Assembly: GCF_016862095.1 (NCBI RefSeq)
Contig: NZ_BOMH01000051.1
Span: 62,001 to 126,000 of the forward strand
Origin: Actinoplanes cyaneus
GTDB lineage: Bacteria; Actinomycetota; Actinomycetes; Mycobacteriales; Micromonosporaceae
DNA length: 64,000 nucleotides
Reading direction: 5' to 3'
Below are positions 55,343 through 64,000 of this stretch, piece after piece. The notes below the pieces were generated by a model, which saw only the letters and a program-made list of their open reading frames with translations, was not told where the DNA came from and did no database searches. The stretch's first letter is position 1. Each line of letters opens with the position of its first letter. A program made the position numbers and the translations under genes.

Positions 55343-56182
55343 ATGCCCACGGTCGACCGTGTGCTCCCTGCCGGCACCGAACAGACCATCGTCGAGCCGC
55401 CGGTTCGACCCGAGCCCGAATCCGGACCCGAGCCGATCGTGAGCGTCGTCGTTCCGGCGCTCAACGAGGCCCGCAACCTGCCGCACGTGCTGGACCGGCT
55501 GCCCCAGGTGGACGAGGTCATCCTGGTCGACGGAGGCTCCACCGACGACACCGTGGCGGTGGCGCGGCGGCTGCGCCCGGACATCCGGGTCGTCACCCAG
55601 AACCGCAAGGGCAAAGGCAACGCCCTGGCCTGCGGTTTCGCCGCGTGCACCGGCGACATCATCGTGATGATCGACGCCGACGGGTCGACCGACCCGGCCG
55701 AGATCCCCGGCTTCCTCGCGGCGCTGCGCGGCGGCGCCGACTTCGCCAAGGGATCGCGGTTCCGTCCCGGTGGCGGCAGCGCCGACATCACCCGGCTGCG
55801 CCGGGCCGGCAATCACCTGCTCAGCGTCCTGGTCAACATCCTGTTCGGTACGCGGTACAGCGACCTCTGCTACGGCTACAACGCGTTCTGGGCGTGCCAC
55901 CTGGACGTCTTCGACCTGGACAGCACCACGCCCGCGCCCGCGAGCGGCGACGGGCGCCTCTGGGGTGACGGGTTCGAGATCGAGACGCTGCTCAACCTGC
56001 GTGCCGCCCGGGCCCGGCTGACCATCCAGGAGGTGTCCAGTTTCGAGCACAACCGGATCCACGGGGTGAGCAACCTGAACGCGTTCACCGACGGCATCCG
56101 GGTGCTGCGGACCATCGCCCGGGAGTGGCCGCGTGGACTGCGGCGCGGTGCGCGACAGGTCGCCGGGCGGTCCGCACGATGA
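55343..56182 (+). CDS. GT2 family glycosyltransferase
   Basis: A 279-residue GT-A fold glycosyltransferase resembling polyprenyl-phosphate hexose synthases. It has the nucleotide-sugar strand VSVVVPALNEARNLPHVLD, EVILVDGGSTDDTVAVAR, NRKGKGNALACGFAACTG, then the metal motif DIIVMIDADGSTDPAEI and YSDLCYGYNAFW. GGAG with five-base spacing supports ATG 55343 over an upstream GTG at 55211. It ends with an ATGA overlap with the next gene. It probably charges a lipid carrier or adds an early sugar of the surface glycan. Confidence 0.85.
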   Translation: MPTVDRVLPAGTEQTIVEPPVRPEPESGPEPIVSVVVPALNEARNLPHVLDRLPQVDEVILVDGGSTDDTVAVARRLRPDIRVVTQNRKGKGNALACGFAACTGDIIVMIDADGSTDPAEIPGFLAALRGGADFAKGSRFRPGGGSADITRLRRAGNHLLSVLVNILFGTRYSDLCYGYNAFWACHLDVFDLDSTTPAPASGDGRLWGDGFEIETLLNLRAARARLTIQEVSSFEHNRIHGVSNLNAFTDGIRVLRTIAREWPRGLRRGARQVAGRSAR

Positions 56183-57282
56183 GGATCGGCGTCGTCTGCA
56201 ACGCCTACCATCCCGACGTCGGCGGGGTGGAGACGCACGTCCGGCGCCTCTGCGACGGACTGGTCGCGGCCGGCGACGACGTCGAGGTGCTCACCCAGCA
56301 CGCCACCCGATCCACGTCGATCGAGGACGGCGTGCTGGTCCGGCGCTTCCCGCTGACCGTGCCGGCCGGCAACTACCGGGTCTCGCTGCCGCTGTGGCGG
56401 TGGGCACGCGACCACGCCGTCGAGTACGACGTCCTGCACACCCACAGCTACCACGCACTGGTGTCGCTGGGCGCCGCTCTGGTCCGGCACCCGACCCCGC
56501 TGGTCTTCACGCCGCACTACCACGGGACCGGGCACACCCGGTTCCGTGCCGCGCTGCACCCGGTCTACCGGCCGCTCGGCCGGCGGATCATCGGCCGGGC
56601 CGGCCGGATCGTCTGCGTCACCGGCGCCGAACGGGACCTGCTGCTGCGCGACTTCCCGGAGGCGCACGGGCGGGTCGTGGTGATCCCGAACGGGACCGAC
56701 CCGCGCCCGGTCGTCCCCGGCACGCGACCCGGGGTGCGCGGCATCCTCTGCGTCGGCCGGCTCGAGCACTACAAGCGGGTCGACCGGGTGATCCGGGCGA
56801 TGGCGCCGCTCGGGCCGGCGTACCGCCTGGACGTGGTCGGCGACGGACCGGCCGCCTCCTCGCTCCGGCAGCTCGCCGGCCGCCTCGGGGTGGCCGGCCG
56901 GGTCGTCTTCCACGGCCGGCTCGACGACGCCGCGTTCGCCGGCTGCCTGGCCCGGGCGTCCGCGGTGGTCTCCGCCTCGGCACACGAGGCGTTCGGGATG
57001 ACCGTCGCCGACGCGCTCGCCGCCGGCATCCCGACGGTCGCCTCACCGATCCCCGCCCACCAGGAGCTGGCCGCGATGGCCGGCACCTCGGCGTGGGTGC
57101 GGCTGACCGACCCGGAGGACGAGACGGTGCTGGCCGGCGCGCTGCGGGACGCCGCCGCGGCCGGCCGGTCGGCCACCCCGGCGCCGCTTCCCACCTGGGA
57201 CGACGTGGTCACCGCGACCCGGGAGGTGTACTCGGCGATGACCGGGATGCCGACGATCCCCGCGGAAGCGGGAGGCTTGTGA
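56179..57282 (+). CDS. GT4 family glycosyltransferase
   Basis: A 367-residue GT-B retaining glycosyltransferase. N-domain: IGVVCNAYHPDVGGVETHVR, VLHTHSYHALVS. C-domain: GILCVGRLEHYKRVDRVIRAM, then the donor-binding ASAVVSASAHEAFGMTVADALAAGIP with the E-x7-E motif. Start ATG 56179 overlaps the GT2 stop (ATGA). It acts on the cytoplasmic side, adding a sugar to the lipid-linked repeat unit. Donor unknown. Confidence 0.85.
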   Translation: MRIGVVCNAYHPDVGGVETHVRRLCDGLVAAGDDVEVLTQHATRSTSIEDGVLVRRFPLTVPAGNYRVSLPLWRWARDHAVEYDVLHTHSYHALVSLGAALVRHPTPLVFTPHYHGTGHTRFRAALHPVYRPLGRRIIGRAGRIVCVTGAERDLLLRDFPEAHGRVVVIPNGTDPRPVVPGTRPGVRGILCVGRLEHYKRVDRVIRAMAPLGPAYRLDVVGDGPAASSLRQLAGRLGVAGRVVFHGRLDDAAFAGCLARASAVVSASAHEAFGMTVADALAAGIPTVASPIPAHQELAAMAGTSAWVRLTDPEDETVLAGALRDAAAAGRSATPAPLPTWDDVVTATREVYSAMTGMPTIPAEAGGL

Positions 57283-59231
57283 GCACGGTCATCACCCGGC
57301 TGGCGCCGGGACTCGCCGGCTCACGGCCACGCGAGCGTCGCGGACGCGTGGCCGAGGCCGCCCGGTGCGCGATCACCCTGACCGTCGCGGGGGCGGCCGG
57401 CGCCGCGGCGATCGTGGTCGCGTACCGGCGGGCCGAGTTCGGCGACAGCGGGCAGTTCGGCTGGTTCTGGGCCGGGATGCTGCTGTTCACACTGTCGGCC
57501 GGGTACTGGGCGCTGCGTCGCGGCACCTCGGCGCGACTGCGGCTGGCCGTGCTGATCGGTTACGGCGCCTTCACCTACCTGCCGAAACTGCTGCGGCACC
57601 CGAGCGGCCCGCTCTACCACGACGAGTATGCGCACTGGGGTCAGAGCCACGACATCCTCGTCGACGGCCGGCTCTTCGAGCTGAACCCGATCGTCCGGGT
57701 CATCGGCGATTACCCCGGCCTGCACGCCTGCGTGGCGTCGCTGGCCGCGCTCACCGGGCTGAGCATCTGGCAGTCCGCGCTGTTCGTGCTGACCACCGCG
57801 CACGTGCTGCTGACGCTCGGCGTCGCGGTGCTGGCCGGGCAGCTGCGGCCGGACCCGCGGATCGCCGCGGCGGCCGCCATCGGGTACAGCCTGAACAGCT
57901 CGTTCCTCTTCTTCGACACCCAGTTCGGCTACGAGTCGCTGTCCCTGCCGATCATGGTGTGGGCGCTCGTCGCGACCCTGCGCGCGCTGCGGGCGACCAC
58001 CGTGCCGGCCCGGCTCGGCTGGTCCGCGCTCACCCTGCTGCTGGCCGCGGCGACCACCGCCACGCACCACCTCACCGCGCTCTGGCTGACCGGCATCGTC
58101 GGCCTGCTGGCGCTGGTCTGCACGATCCACTCGATCCCCGCGCGGGAGCTGATCACCCCGGCCCGGGCCGCGTGGGCGCTCACCTCGGGCACCGCGCTGA
58201 TCGTGGCCGCCTGGCTCGCCGTCGTCGCCCCCCGCACCGGCGACTACCTCGACCCGTACCTGGGCCGGGCGTTGAACCAGTTCAGCGGGCTGGCCGGCGG
58301 CGAGGAGGGCGGCCGGGAGCTGTTCAGCAAGTCGGTGCTGCCCTGGTGGGAGCAGTCCGCGGCGTACGTCGCCCCGGTCGTCGCGCTGATCGCCATGGTC
58401 GCCGCTGTCGGCCTGTGGTGGCGCCTGCGCTACACCGACGAGCCGGTCGCCCGTGCCGGGACCACCGCGATGCTGCTGGTCGGCGCGCTCTACTTCCCGG
58501 CGACGGCGTTGATCCTCACCCCGGCCGGGGCCGAGGGGGCGCGCCGCTCGTGGGCGTTCAGCTACCTGGGCCTGGCGATCGCGGCGGCGCCGGTGGTCGT
58601 GGCGTTGCTGGACCGGGTGCGACGGCTGCAACCGCGGTTGTCGACGGCCGGGCGGACCGCTGCCGGGGCCGGGCTGGCCGGGATCTGCGCGCTGCTGCTG
58701 GTCGGCAACAACGCGGCCGGCATGAACCCGTCCTACCGGTTCCCCGGGCCGCCGGTCTACGGCTCGGACACCCGGGCCGCCACGCCGGAGGTGCTGGCCG
58801 CCGCGCACTGGCTGCTCGACACCCAGGGACACGGGATCCGCCTGGTGGCCGACCGTTACTCGGGGCTGATCCTGGGTTCCTACGGTGAGCAGCGGCCGAC
58901 GACAGGATCGGAGAGCTTTCCCGCGTACGACCTCTACCGCGCCGCGCCCGGGCAGCCGATCGCGCCCGCGCTGCTCGCCCAGCTGCGCGACTGGCGCTTC
59001 GAGTTCCTCGTCGTGGACCGCCGGATGGCCGAGCAGGTGCCGGACATCAACATCTACTTCGAGACGAACGAGCCGCTGCGCCACGACGGCGTGCCCGCTT
59101 TCGACCGGGCGCAACTGACCAAGTTCGACACGATGCCGTGGCTGATCAAGCTCTATGACGGCCCGCACCTGGCGATCTACCGGTTCGACTTCGGCAGCCT
59201 GGGCCAGCCGGTCCACGAGGGAACCCGATGA
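57279..59231 (+). CDS. Large GT-C-like membrane protein of the glycan operon
   Basis: A 650-residue polytopic protein with about twelve membrane segments and a ~150-residue extracytoplasmic C-terminus (HWLLDTQGHGIRLVADRYSG; WRFEFLVVDRRMAEQVPD). The first large loop has GPLYHDEYAHWGQSHDIL and DYPGLHACVASLAALTG, an acidic Asp-Glu and an aromatic pattern that recall GT-C transferases. A polymerase role (Wzy-like) is also possible because none is otherwise encoded. GTG 57279 overlaps the previous stop and has GGGAGG three bases upstream. I do not assign a named family. Confidence 0.75.
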   Translation: MSTVITRLAPGLAGSRPRERRGRVAEAARCAITLTVAGAAGAAAIVVAYRRAEFGDSGQFGWFWAGMLLFTLSAGYWALRRGTSARLRLAVLIGYGAFTYLPKLLRHPSGPLYHDEYAHWGQSHDILVDGRLFELNPIVRVIGDYPGLHACVASLAALTGLSIWQSALFVLTTAHVLLTLGVAVLAGQLRPDPRIAAAAAIGYSLNSSFLFFDTQFGYESLSLPIMVWALVATLRALRATTVPARLGWSALTLLLAAATTATHHLTALWLTGIVGLLALVCTIHSIPARELITPARAAWALTSGTALIVAAWLAVVAPRTGDYLDPYLGRALNQFSGLAGGEEGGRELFSKSVLPWWEQSAAYVAPVVALIAMVAAVGLWWRLRYTDEPVARAGTTAMLLVGALYFPATALILTPAGAEGARRSWAFSYLGLAIAAAPVVVALLDRVRRLQPRLSTAGRTAAGAGLAGICALLLVGNNAAGMNPSYRFPGPPVYGSDTRAATPEVLAAAHWLLDTQGHGIRLVADRYSGLILGSYGEQRPTTGSESFPAYDLYRAAPGQPIAPALLAQLRDWRFEFLVVDRRMAEQVPDINIYFETNEPLRHDGVPAFDRAQLTKFDTMPWLIKLYDGPHLAIYRFDFGSLGQPVHEGTR

Positions 59232-60121
59232 TGACGACGATTCTCCGGCCGCTCGTGATCGCGTACGCGAGCCTCGCCGTTCTGCTCCCCGCGGCGAGCC
59301 TGCCCTGGCCGTTGCTGCTGGCGGCCTGCCTGCTGGCGCTGCTTGCGATCGGTGAGCTCTGGGTCCGCGCGGTCATCGGACGCCCCGCGGAATCCGGCGT
59401 CCCGGCCGTCAGAGCCGGCCTGACCGTGCTCGCCGGCCTGCTCACCCTCCCCGCGGTGGCGCTGCTGCTGCATCCGCTCGGCGCCGCTGTCGCGCCGGTC
59501 CCGCTGATCGCCGGGTGCGCGCTGCTGGCCACCGTGCTGGCGGCGGCCGGTCTGCTCCGGCTCCACCTCGGCCGCCCGGTGGCCGGCGAGCCCTGCGACG
59601 AGCCGGGCGTCCCGGCCCAGCGCGCCGCCGGGCGGACGGCGGACCTCTCCGGGGCCCGCCGCCGGGCCACCGCCCGCACCGCCGCGGCGATCCTGCTCCC
59701 GATCGGGCTGTCCGCGCTGGTGGGAGTGGCAGCGATCCGCACGGTGGAGACCAGCTCGCACCCGGTTCTGCCCGGGTACCTGACGGTCGCGCTGAACGGC
59801 TGGGCGGCCGGCATCACCCACCCGGTCACCGTCCCGGCCCGCGGCCTGGCCGTCCCGGTCCGGATCACCAACTCCGGCCTGCCGACCCGCACCGATTGGC
59901 TGCGCCTGCGGGTCGGCGGCGCTGTCGTCGCCACCCGGCGGGTGACGATGATGACCGGGAAGGTCTACGCGCTCAGCGTCCGGGTCCCGGCCCTGCCGCC
60001 GGACGGCTGCCTGCGTCCGATCGGGATCAGCGTGGGCGAGGCGAGCACCGTCTTCTACGCCAAGGCGCAGGGCGGCGCTTCCGGGCGGGCGCGGAACGAC
60101 CGGGGGCGTACCGCGTGCTGA
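59228..60121 (+). CDS. Membrane protein of the glycan operon, function unknown
   Basis: A 297-residue protein: four or five membrane helices in the first ~190 residues (LLAACLLALLAIGELWVRAVI; VLAGLLTLPAVALLLHPLG), then a ~110-residue extracytoplasmic beta-rich domain (VTVPARGLAVPVRITNSGLP; RVTMMTGKVYALSVRV). The arrangement is reminiscent of DUF1616-type proteins, but I cannot confirm this. ATGA overlap with the preceding gene and seven-base overlap with the flippase show strict operon membership. Confidence 0.7.
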   Translation: MMTTILRPLVIAYASLAVLLPAASLPWPLLLAACLLALLAIGELWVRAVIGRPAESGVPAVRAGLTVLAGLLTLPAVALLLHPLGAAVAPVPLIAGCALLATVLAAAGLLRLHLGRPVAGEPCDEPGVPAQRAAGRTADLSGARRRATARTAAAILLPIGLSALVGVAAIRTVETSSHPVLPGYLTVALNGWAAGITHPVTVPARGLAVPVRITNSGLPTRTDWLRLRVGGAVVATRRVTMMTGKVYALSVRVPALPPDGCLRPIGISVGEASTVFYAKAQGGASGRARNDRGRTAC

Positions 60122-61380
60122 TCACCGCGTCGCGCCGGGTCATGAACGACTCGCTGGCCCGCAACAGCCTGCTGATCATGGCGACCACCGTCGTCAACGG
60201 CGGCCTCGGCTACGTCTACTGGATGCTCGCCGCCCGGGCCATCCCGCAGCCGCTCGTCGGCAACGCCACCGCGCTGATCTCGGCGGCCACCGCGCTCAGC
60301 ATGATCGCCAACCTCGGCGCCGGCCACATGTTCATCCAGCGGCTGCCCGGCAGTGCCCCGGACCTCTGGGCCCGGATCGTCAGCGGTGGCCTGCTCGCCG
60401 GCTGCGCCGCGACCGCCGCCGCGGCCGCCGCGGGGACGGTGCTGGTCCCGATGGCCGCCGCCAACTTCGGCTTCCTGCAGCGCCCGGCCGGGGCGGCCGC
60501 GCTGGTCTGCGCGGCGACCGCGATCACGGCCACCACGCTGCTCGACAACGTGTACGTGGCCCACCGCGCGGGGCATGGCATGTTCGTACGCAATCTGGCC
60601 CTCGCCCTGGGGAAGATCGGCGCTCTCGCCGCGATCCTGGCCGCGGGGGCGCACTCGGCCGGCGTCGTGGTCGTCTCGTGGACCCTGCCGACGCTGCTGG
60701 TCAGCGTCGTGACGGTGGCCGCCGGGCTGGGCCGGTTGCGGCCCGGCGCGCGACTGCGCCTGACCGGGCTCGGCTCGGAGCTGCCGCACCTGCGAACGGC
60801 CCTGACCGGTCACCACCTGATCAACCTGACCCAGGCCGGGCCGGCCGCGCTGCTGCCGGTGCTGGTCACGGCGCGGCTCGGGCCGGGCGCCAACGCCCAC
60901 TTCTACCTGGCCTGGATGACCGCGTCGATGCTGTTCATGGTCTCGCCGGCGGTCGCCTCGGCGCTCTACGCCGAGCGCACCAACGCGGCCCGGGTCGGCC
61001 TGCGCCGCGCCGCGATCGTCGTGCTGGCCATGGTGGGGGCGCCGGCCGCGCTGCTGCTGACCGAAGGTGATCAGATCCTGGCCCTGTTCAGCGCGGCCTA
61101 CGCGGCCGAGGGCGGGATGCTCCTGAAGATCCTGGTGCTGGCCGCCGTCCCGGACGCGATCACCAACCTGGCCGTCGCGCACTGGCGGTCGCACGGCGAG
61201 TTCCGCCTGTGCCGCCGGCTCAACGTGGCGCGCGCCGTCACCTGTCTCACGCTCTCCTGGCTGCTGCTGCCCGGCGCCGGGGTGACCGGCGCGGGGATCG
61301 CCTGGATGGCCGGGCAGGCGGTCTCGGCGCTGCTCGTCGGCGCGGTCGCGCTCAGTCTGAGGAGGGCCGTCGGCTCATGA
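60115..61380 (+). CDS. Wzx-like polysaccharide flippase
   Basis: A 421-residue MOP/MATE-like exporter with about twelve helices, predicted to flip lipid-linked repeat units across the membrane. It begins SLARNSLLIMATTVVNGGLGYVYWMLAARA, typical of oligosaccharide flippases, with GNATALISAATALSMIANLG and the mid-chain LINLTQAGPAALLPVLVTARLGP. The GTG at 60115 overlaps the previous gene. An internal ATG at 60142 is an alternative. It ends with an ATGA overlap to the next GT. Its presence supports a Wzx/Wzy-style pathway. Confidence 0.8.
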   Translation: MLITASRRVMNDSLARNSLLIMATTVVNGGLGYVYWMLAARAIPQPLVGNATALISAATALSMIANLGAGHMFIQRLPGSAPDLWARIVSGGLLAGCAATAAAAAAGTVLVPMAAANFGFLQRPAGAAALVCAATAITATTLLDNVYVAHRAGHGMFVRNLALALGKIGALAAILAAGAHSAGVVVVSWTLPTLLVSVVTVAAGLGRLRPGARLRLTGLGSELPHLRTALTGHHLINLTQAGPAALLPVLVTARLGPGANAHFYLAWMTASMLFMVSPAVASALYAERTNAARVGLRRAAIVVLAMVGAPAALLLTEGDQILALFSAAYAAEGGMLLKILVLAAVPDAITNLAVAHWRSHGEFRLCRRLNVARAVTCLTLSWLLLPGAGVTGAGIAWMAGQAVSALLVGAVALSLRRAVGS

Positions 61381-62615
61381 GGATCCTGCACCTGTCCAAC
61401 CTCTACACCCCGGTGATCGGCGGGCTGGAGCGCAGCATCGCGACCAGCAGCGAGGAGCTGGTCCGCCGCGGCCACGACGTCACGGTGCTCACCCTCGCGA
61501 CGCCGGGCACGGCACGATCGGAAACCATCAACGGGGTACGTGTCCAGCGTGTCCGCAGCGTCGCGAACACGCTCGTGCCGGGCCTGAACGAGGACCCGCG
61601 CAAGCCGTTCCATCCGACCGTGCCCGACCCGCTGACCACCGCCGGCATCGCGCGGCTGCTGCGCGCCGAGCACTTCGACGTGGTGCACAGCCACGACTGG
61701 CTGATGTACAGCTACCTGCCGCTGCGACGGACGTCGTTCGGCCGGCCGCACGTGCACACCGCGCACGACTTCGGGCTCGCCTGTGTCCGCAAGACGCTGG
61801 CGCGCAACGGCCGCCCGTGCTCCGGCCCGGGGCTGACCCGCTGCGTGAGCTGCGCCTCCGCCCAGTACGGCGGCCCCCGCTCGCTGGTCCTCACCACCGG
61901 CCTGCACGCGCACCGGCATCGCGGCATCGACACGCTCACCGCGATCTCCACCTCGGTGGCGCGGTCGCTGGCCCAGGCGAACCTGCCCGCCGGCCTGCCC
62001 GTCACGGTCATCTCCAGCCTGGTGCCGGACGGGCTCGACACGCTGGCCCGGGAGACGCCCCGGCCGGAGTGGCTGCCGGGCGGCGACTACCTGCTCTTCG
62101 TCGGCGCGCTCGGGCCGCACAAGGGGATCGGGGTGCTCTTCGACGCGTACCGCAGGCTGACCGATGGCTGGGCCGGCCCCGGCCCCGCCCCGGCCCTGGT
62201 CTGCCTCGGCACCCGCCGCGACGACACCCCGCCGCCACCGCCCGGCACCCTGATCCGCCACGACGTCCCGCACGCGCAGGTCATGGCCGCCTTCCACGGC
62301 GCCGCGGCCGGCGTGGTCCCGTCCCTGAACGAGGGCATGGGCCAGGTCGCGGTCGAGGCGATGCTGGCCGGCGCGCCGCTGGTCGCGTCGGCCGCCGGCG
62401 GGCTCACCGACGTGGTCCGCGACGGCGAGAGCGGCCTGCTGGTGCCGCCCGGCGACGTGGACGCGCTGCACGCCGCGCTGCTGCGGGTGCTCACCGACCA
62501 CGACCTCGCCGCCCGGCTGCGCGCCGCCGGCCGGCACCGCGGGCTCGACTTCACCGCGGCCCGCGTCGTCCCCCGGATCGAGGAGGTCTACCGTGCCTGC
62601 ATCGCGACGTCCTAG
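61377..62615 (+). CDS. GT4 family glycosyltransferase
   Basis: A 412-residue GT-B enzyme: RILHLSNLYTPVIGGLERSI, FDVVHSHDWLMYSYLPL, a Cys-containing insert near 140-165 (ACVRKTLARNGRPCSGPGL; RCVSCASAQYGG) of the kind seen in some GT4 proteins, LLFVGALGPHKGIGVLFDAY, and the donor site VPSLNEGMGQVAVEAMLAG. ATG 61377 overlaps the flippase stop. It probably extends the glycan on the cytoplasmic face. Confidence 0.85.
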   Translation: MRILHLSNLYTPVIGGLERSIATSSEELVRRGHDVTVLTLATPGTARSETINGVRVQRVRSVANTLVPGLNEDPRKPFHPTVPDPLTTAGIARLLRAEHFDVVHSHDWLMYSYLPLRRTSFGRPHVHTAHDFGLACVRKTLARNGRPCSGPGLTRCVSCASAQYGGPRSLVLTTGLHAHRHRGIDTLTAISTSVARSLAQANLPAGLPVTVISSLVPDGLDTLARETPRPEWLPGGDYLLFVGALGPHKGIGVLFDAYRRLTDGWAGPGPAPALVCLGTRRDDTPPPPPGTLIRHDVPHAQVMAAFHGAAAGVVPSLNEGMGQVAVEAMLAGAPLVASAAGGLTDVVRDGESGLLVPPGDVDALHAALLRVLTDHDLAARLRAAGRHRGLDFTAARVVPRIEEVYRACIATS

Positions 62616-63786
62616 GGTGGTGGTCGCCGGCTCCGGGTGGCACTTCCTCTCCGGGATCAGCTACTACACCTGCCGGCTCAGCAACGCGCTCCAGGAGCGT
62701 TTCGACGTCAGCGCCATCCTCATGCGGCGGCTGCTGCCGGCCCGGCTCTACCCCGGGCGCGAGCGCGTCGGGCAGCGGCTCAGCGATCTGCGGTACGACG
62801 CGGGCGTCCCGGTCTTCGACGGCGTCGACTGGTGGGCAGTGCCGAGCCTGGCCCGGGCCGTCGCGTTCCTGCGCGCGCAGCGGCCGGACGTGCTGGTGCT
62901 GCAGTGGTGGACCGGGGCGGTGCTGCACTCGTACCTGGTGCTCGCCCTGGCGGCGCGGCGGCTCGGGATCCCGGTGGTGATCGAGTTCCACGAGGTGCAG
63001 GACACCGGGGAACTGCGGCACCGGTGGGCCGCCCGGTACGTGCGAGCGGCGATCCGGCCCCTGCTCGCGCGGACCTCCGGGGTGGTGGTGCACTCGGCGT
63101 TCGACCGGGAGGCGCTGTCCACCGCGTACGACCTGGGGCGGGTGCCGGCCGAGATCGCCCTGCACGGGCCGTTCGACCACCACGCCGTCCAGGCGCCACG
63201 GACCCGCACGGACGGTGTCCGGCGGCTGCTCTACTTCGGGACGATCCGCCCGTACAAGGGGCTCGAAGATCTGATCGAGGCCTTCGGGACGCTCGGCCCG
63301 GAACACCACCTGACCGTGGTGGGGGAGACGTGGGAGGGCTGGACGTTGCCGGCCGAGCTGATCGAGCGGTCGCCGGCCCGGGACCGGATCACCTTCGTCA
63401 ACCGGTACGTGCCGGACGCCGAGGTCGACGAGTACTTCGCGGGAGCCGACCTGGTGGTGCTGCCGTACCGGCGCAGCTCGGCGAGCGGCCCTCTGCACAT
63501 CGCGATGAGCCACGGCCTGCCCGTCGTCGTGACGTCCGTCGGCGGCCTCGTCGAGGCGGCCGGTCCGTACGCGGGAACGGTCTTCGTCCCTCCCGCGGAC
63601 CCGGCCGCGCTCGCCGCCGGAATCGGCAGTGCCGTCGGCCTGATCGGCCGGCGGCACGCGGACCCGTCATCCTGGGAACGCACGACGGACGCCTACGCCC
63701 GCCTGTTCCACCGGATCGGCATCGGTCAGGACATCGCCACGTCGTCGAACCAGACGGTGCCCTTGTTGTCGCCCGACTTGAGGTGA
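62593..63786 (+). CDS. GT4-like glycosyltransferase, last gene of the glycan operon
   Basis: A 397-residue GT-B protein: VVVAGSGWHFLSGISYYTCR, IPVVIEFHEVQDTGELRHRW, RLLYFGTIRPYKGLEDLIEA and ADLVVLPYRRSSASGPLHIAMSHGLP. The GTG start overlaps the preceding gene by 23 bases and has GAGGAGG upstream. Its final 61 bases overlap, antisense, the 3' end of the convergent carbohydrate-binding protein gene. The last ~20 residues (DIATSSNQTVPLLSPDLR) are that antisense and may not be functional. Confidence 0.8.
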   Translation: MPASRRPRVVVAGSGWHFLSGISYYTCRLSNALQERFDVSAILMRRLLPARLYPGRERVGQRLSDLRYDAGVPVFDGVDWWAVPSLARAVAFLRAQRPDVLVLQWWTGAVLHSYLVLALAARRLGIPVVIEFHEVQDTGELRHRWAARYVRAAIRPLLARTSGVVVHSAFDREALSTAYDLGRVPAEIALHGPFDHHAVQAPRTRTDGVRRLLYFGTIRPYKGLEDLIEAFGTLGPEHHLTVVGETWEGWTLPAELIERSPARDRITFVNRYVPDAEVDEYFAGADLVVLPYRRSSASGPLHIAMSHGLPVVVTSVGGLVEAAGPYAGTVFVPPADPAALAAGIGSAVGLIGRRHADPSSWERTTDAYARLFHRIGIGQDIATSSNQTVPLLSPDLR

Positions 63787-64000
63787 AGCTGCACCGCGGC
63801 GGCACCCGCCGGGGCGGTCGTGTCCACCGTCAGCCGCGTCCAGCCGGTGGTGCCGGTCGGCAGCGGCTTCGACTGCGTCTGCCCCAGCCACTTGTCGTTG
63901 GCGTCGAACCAGCTCAGCGCGATCTCGGTGCTGCCGGTCAGGTTCTGGCCCCGGGCCCACGCCTCGGCGTGCCACTTCAGGCCGGCCTGCACCGGGGTGA
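63726..64000 (-). CDS. C-terminal part of a carbohydrate-binding module protein (truncated by window)
   Basis: At least 91 residues, open to the window edge, so the true start is outside. The visible part, LKWHAEAWARGQNLTGSTEI, ALSWFDANDKWLGQTQSK, GWTRLTVDTTAPAGAAAVQL and GTVWFDDVAMS, is a beta-jelly-roll carbohydrate-binding module of the CBM4/9 or CBM22-like kind, ending with its usual FDDV strand. It is likely the last domain of a secreted glycan-active or glycan-binding protein. Confidence 0.75.
   Translation of the reverse strand, partial: TPVQAGLKWHAEAWARGQNLTGSTEIALSWFDANDKWLGQTQSKPLPTGTTGWTRLTVDTTAPAGAAAVQLHLKSGDNKGTVWFDDVAMS

Overview
The window is about 70% G+C, uses many GTG starts and ATGA/GTGA gene overlaps, and carries ECF42- and SigE-type sigma factors, IdeR/DmdR-like iron boxes and glutaryl-CoA dehydrogenase. 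This suggests a filamentous actinobacterium, most likely Micromonosporaceae (Actinoplanes-like). The lineage is inferred from style and gene content, not from a marker gene. No rRNA, tRNA, CRISPR array, transposase or phage gene was recognised.

Layout. 0-5.2 kb: an acyltransferase-3 membrane protein, a DGPF/YCII protein coupled to an ECF42 sigma factor with an unusual recombinase-like tail, and a glutaryl-CoA dehydrogenase. 5.3-9.4 kb: a three-gene pseudopilin operon whose products carry putative Ig-like or ricin-type lectin domains. 9.5-16.7 kb: a UvrA-like twin ABC ATPase, a secreted heparinase II/III-like lyase, a repeat-rich spacer and glycogen phosphorylase. 16.7-26.5 kb: a SigE-type sigma factor with a membrane partner, a secreted PI-PLC, a PIG-V-like mannosyltransferase, another acyltransferase, and paralogous copies of a lyase (12.0 and 23.1 kb) and of a polytopic membrane protein (20.4 and 25.2 kb).

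26.5-34.2 kb is a complete sugar-utilisation locus. It has a LacI repressor with a probable CTG start, a divergent promoter and operator, an ABC importer (binding lipoprotein plus two permeases), a GH127 beta-L-arabinofuranosidase and a secreted clan-A glycoside hydrolase with a carbohydrate-binding tail. The expected substrate is an arabinose-containing oligo- or polysaccharide. 34.3-38.1 kb: an APH-type kinase, a HicBA toxin-antitoxin pair, a HAD phosphatase, a second close LacI paralog and a phosphopantetheinyl transferase. 38.7-40.3 kb and 49.2-50.1 kb hold iron-responsive genes: isochorismatase, an EntA-like dehydrogenase with an internal 20-residue duplication, and a siderophore-interacting reductase, preceded by iron boxes. 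Between them lie a 1451-residue membrane-linked STAND NTPase with WD40 repeats, a GT39 protein, an LLM oxidoreductase and an MFS transporter.

50.4-64 kb: an Asn/Gly-rich surface protein, GDPD, a sarcosine-oxidase-like flavoenzyme, and a tightly overlapping surface-glycan operon (L-type lectin, GT2, GT4, GT-C-like membrane protein, small membrane protein, Wzx-like flippase, two further GTs). It meets a convergent, truncated carbohydrate-binding protein at the window edge.

Two further threads run through the window. Two dispersed repeat families (a ~145-bp element A in three copies and a long hairpin family B in three copies) tend to sit together. At least six unrelated GC-rich minisatellites lie in spacers at gene ends, three of them between convergent genes.
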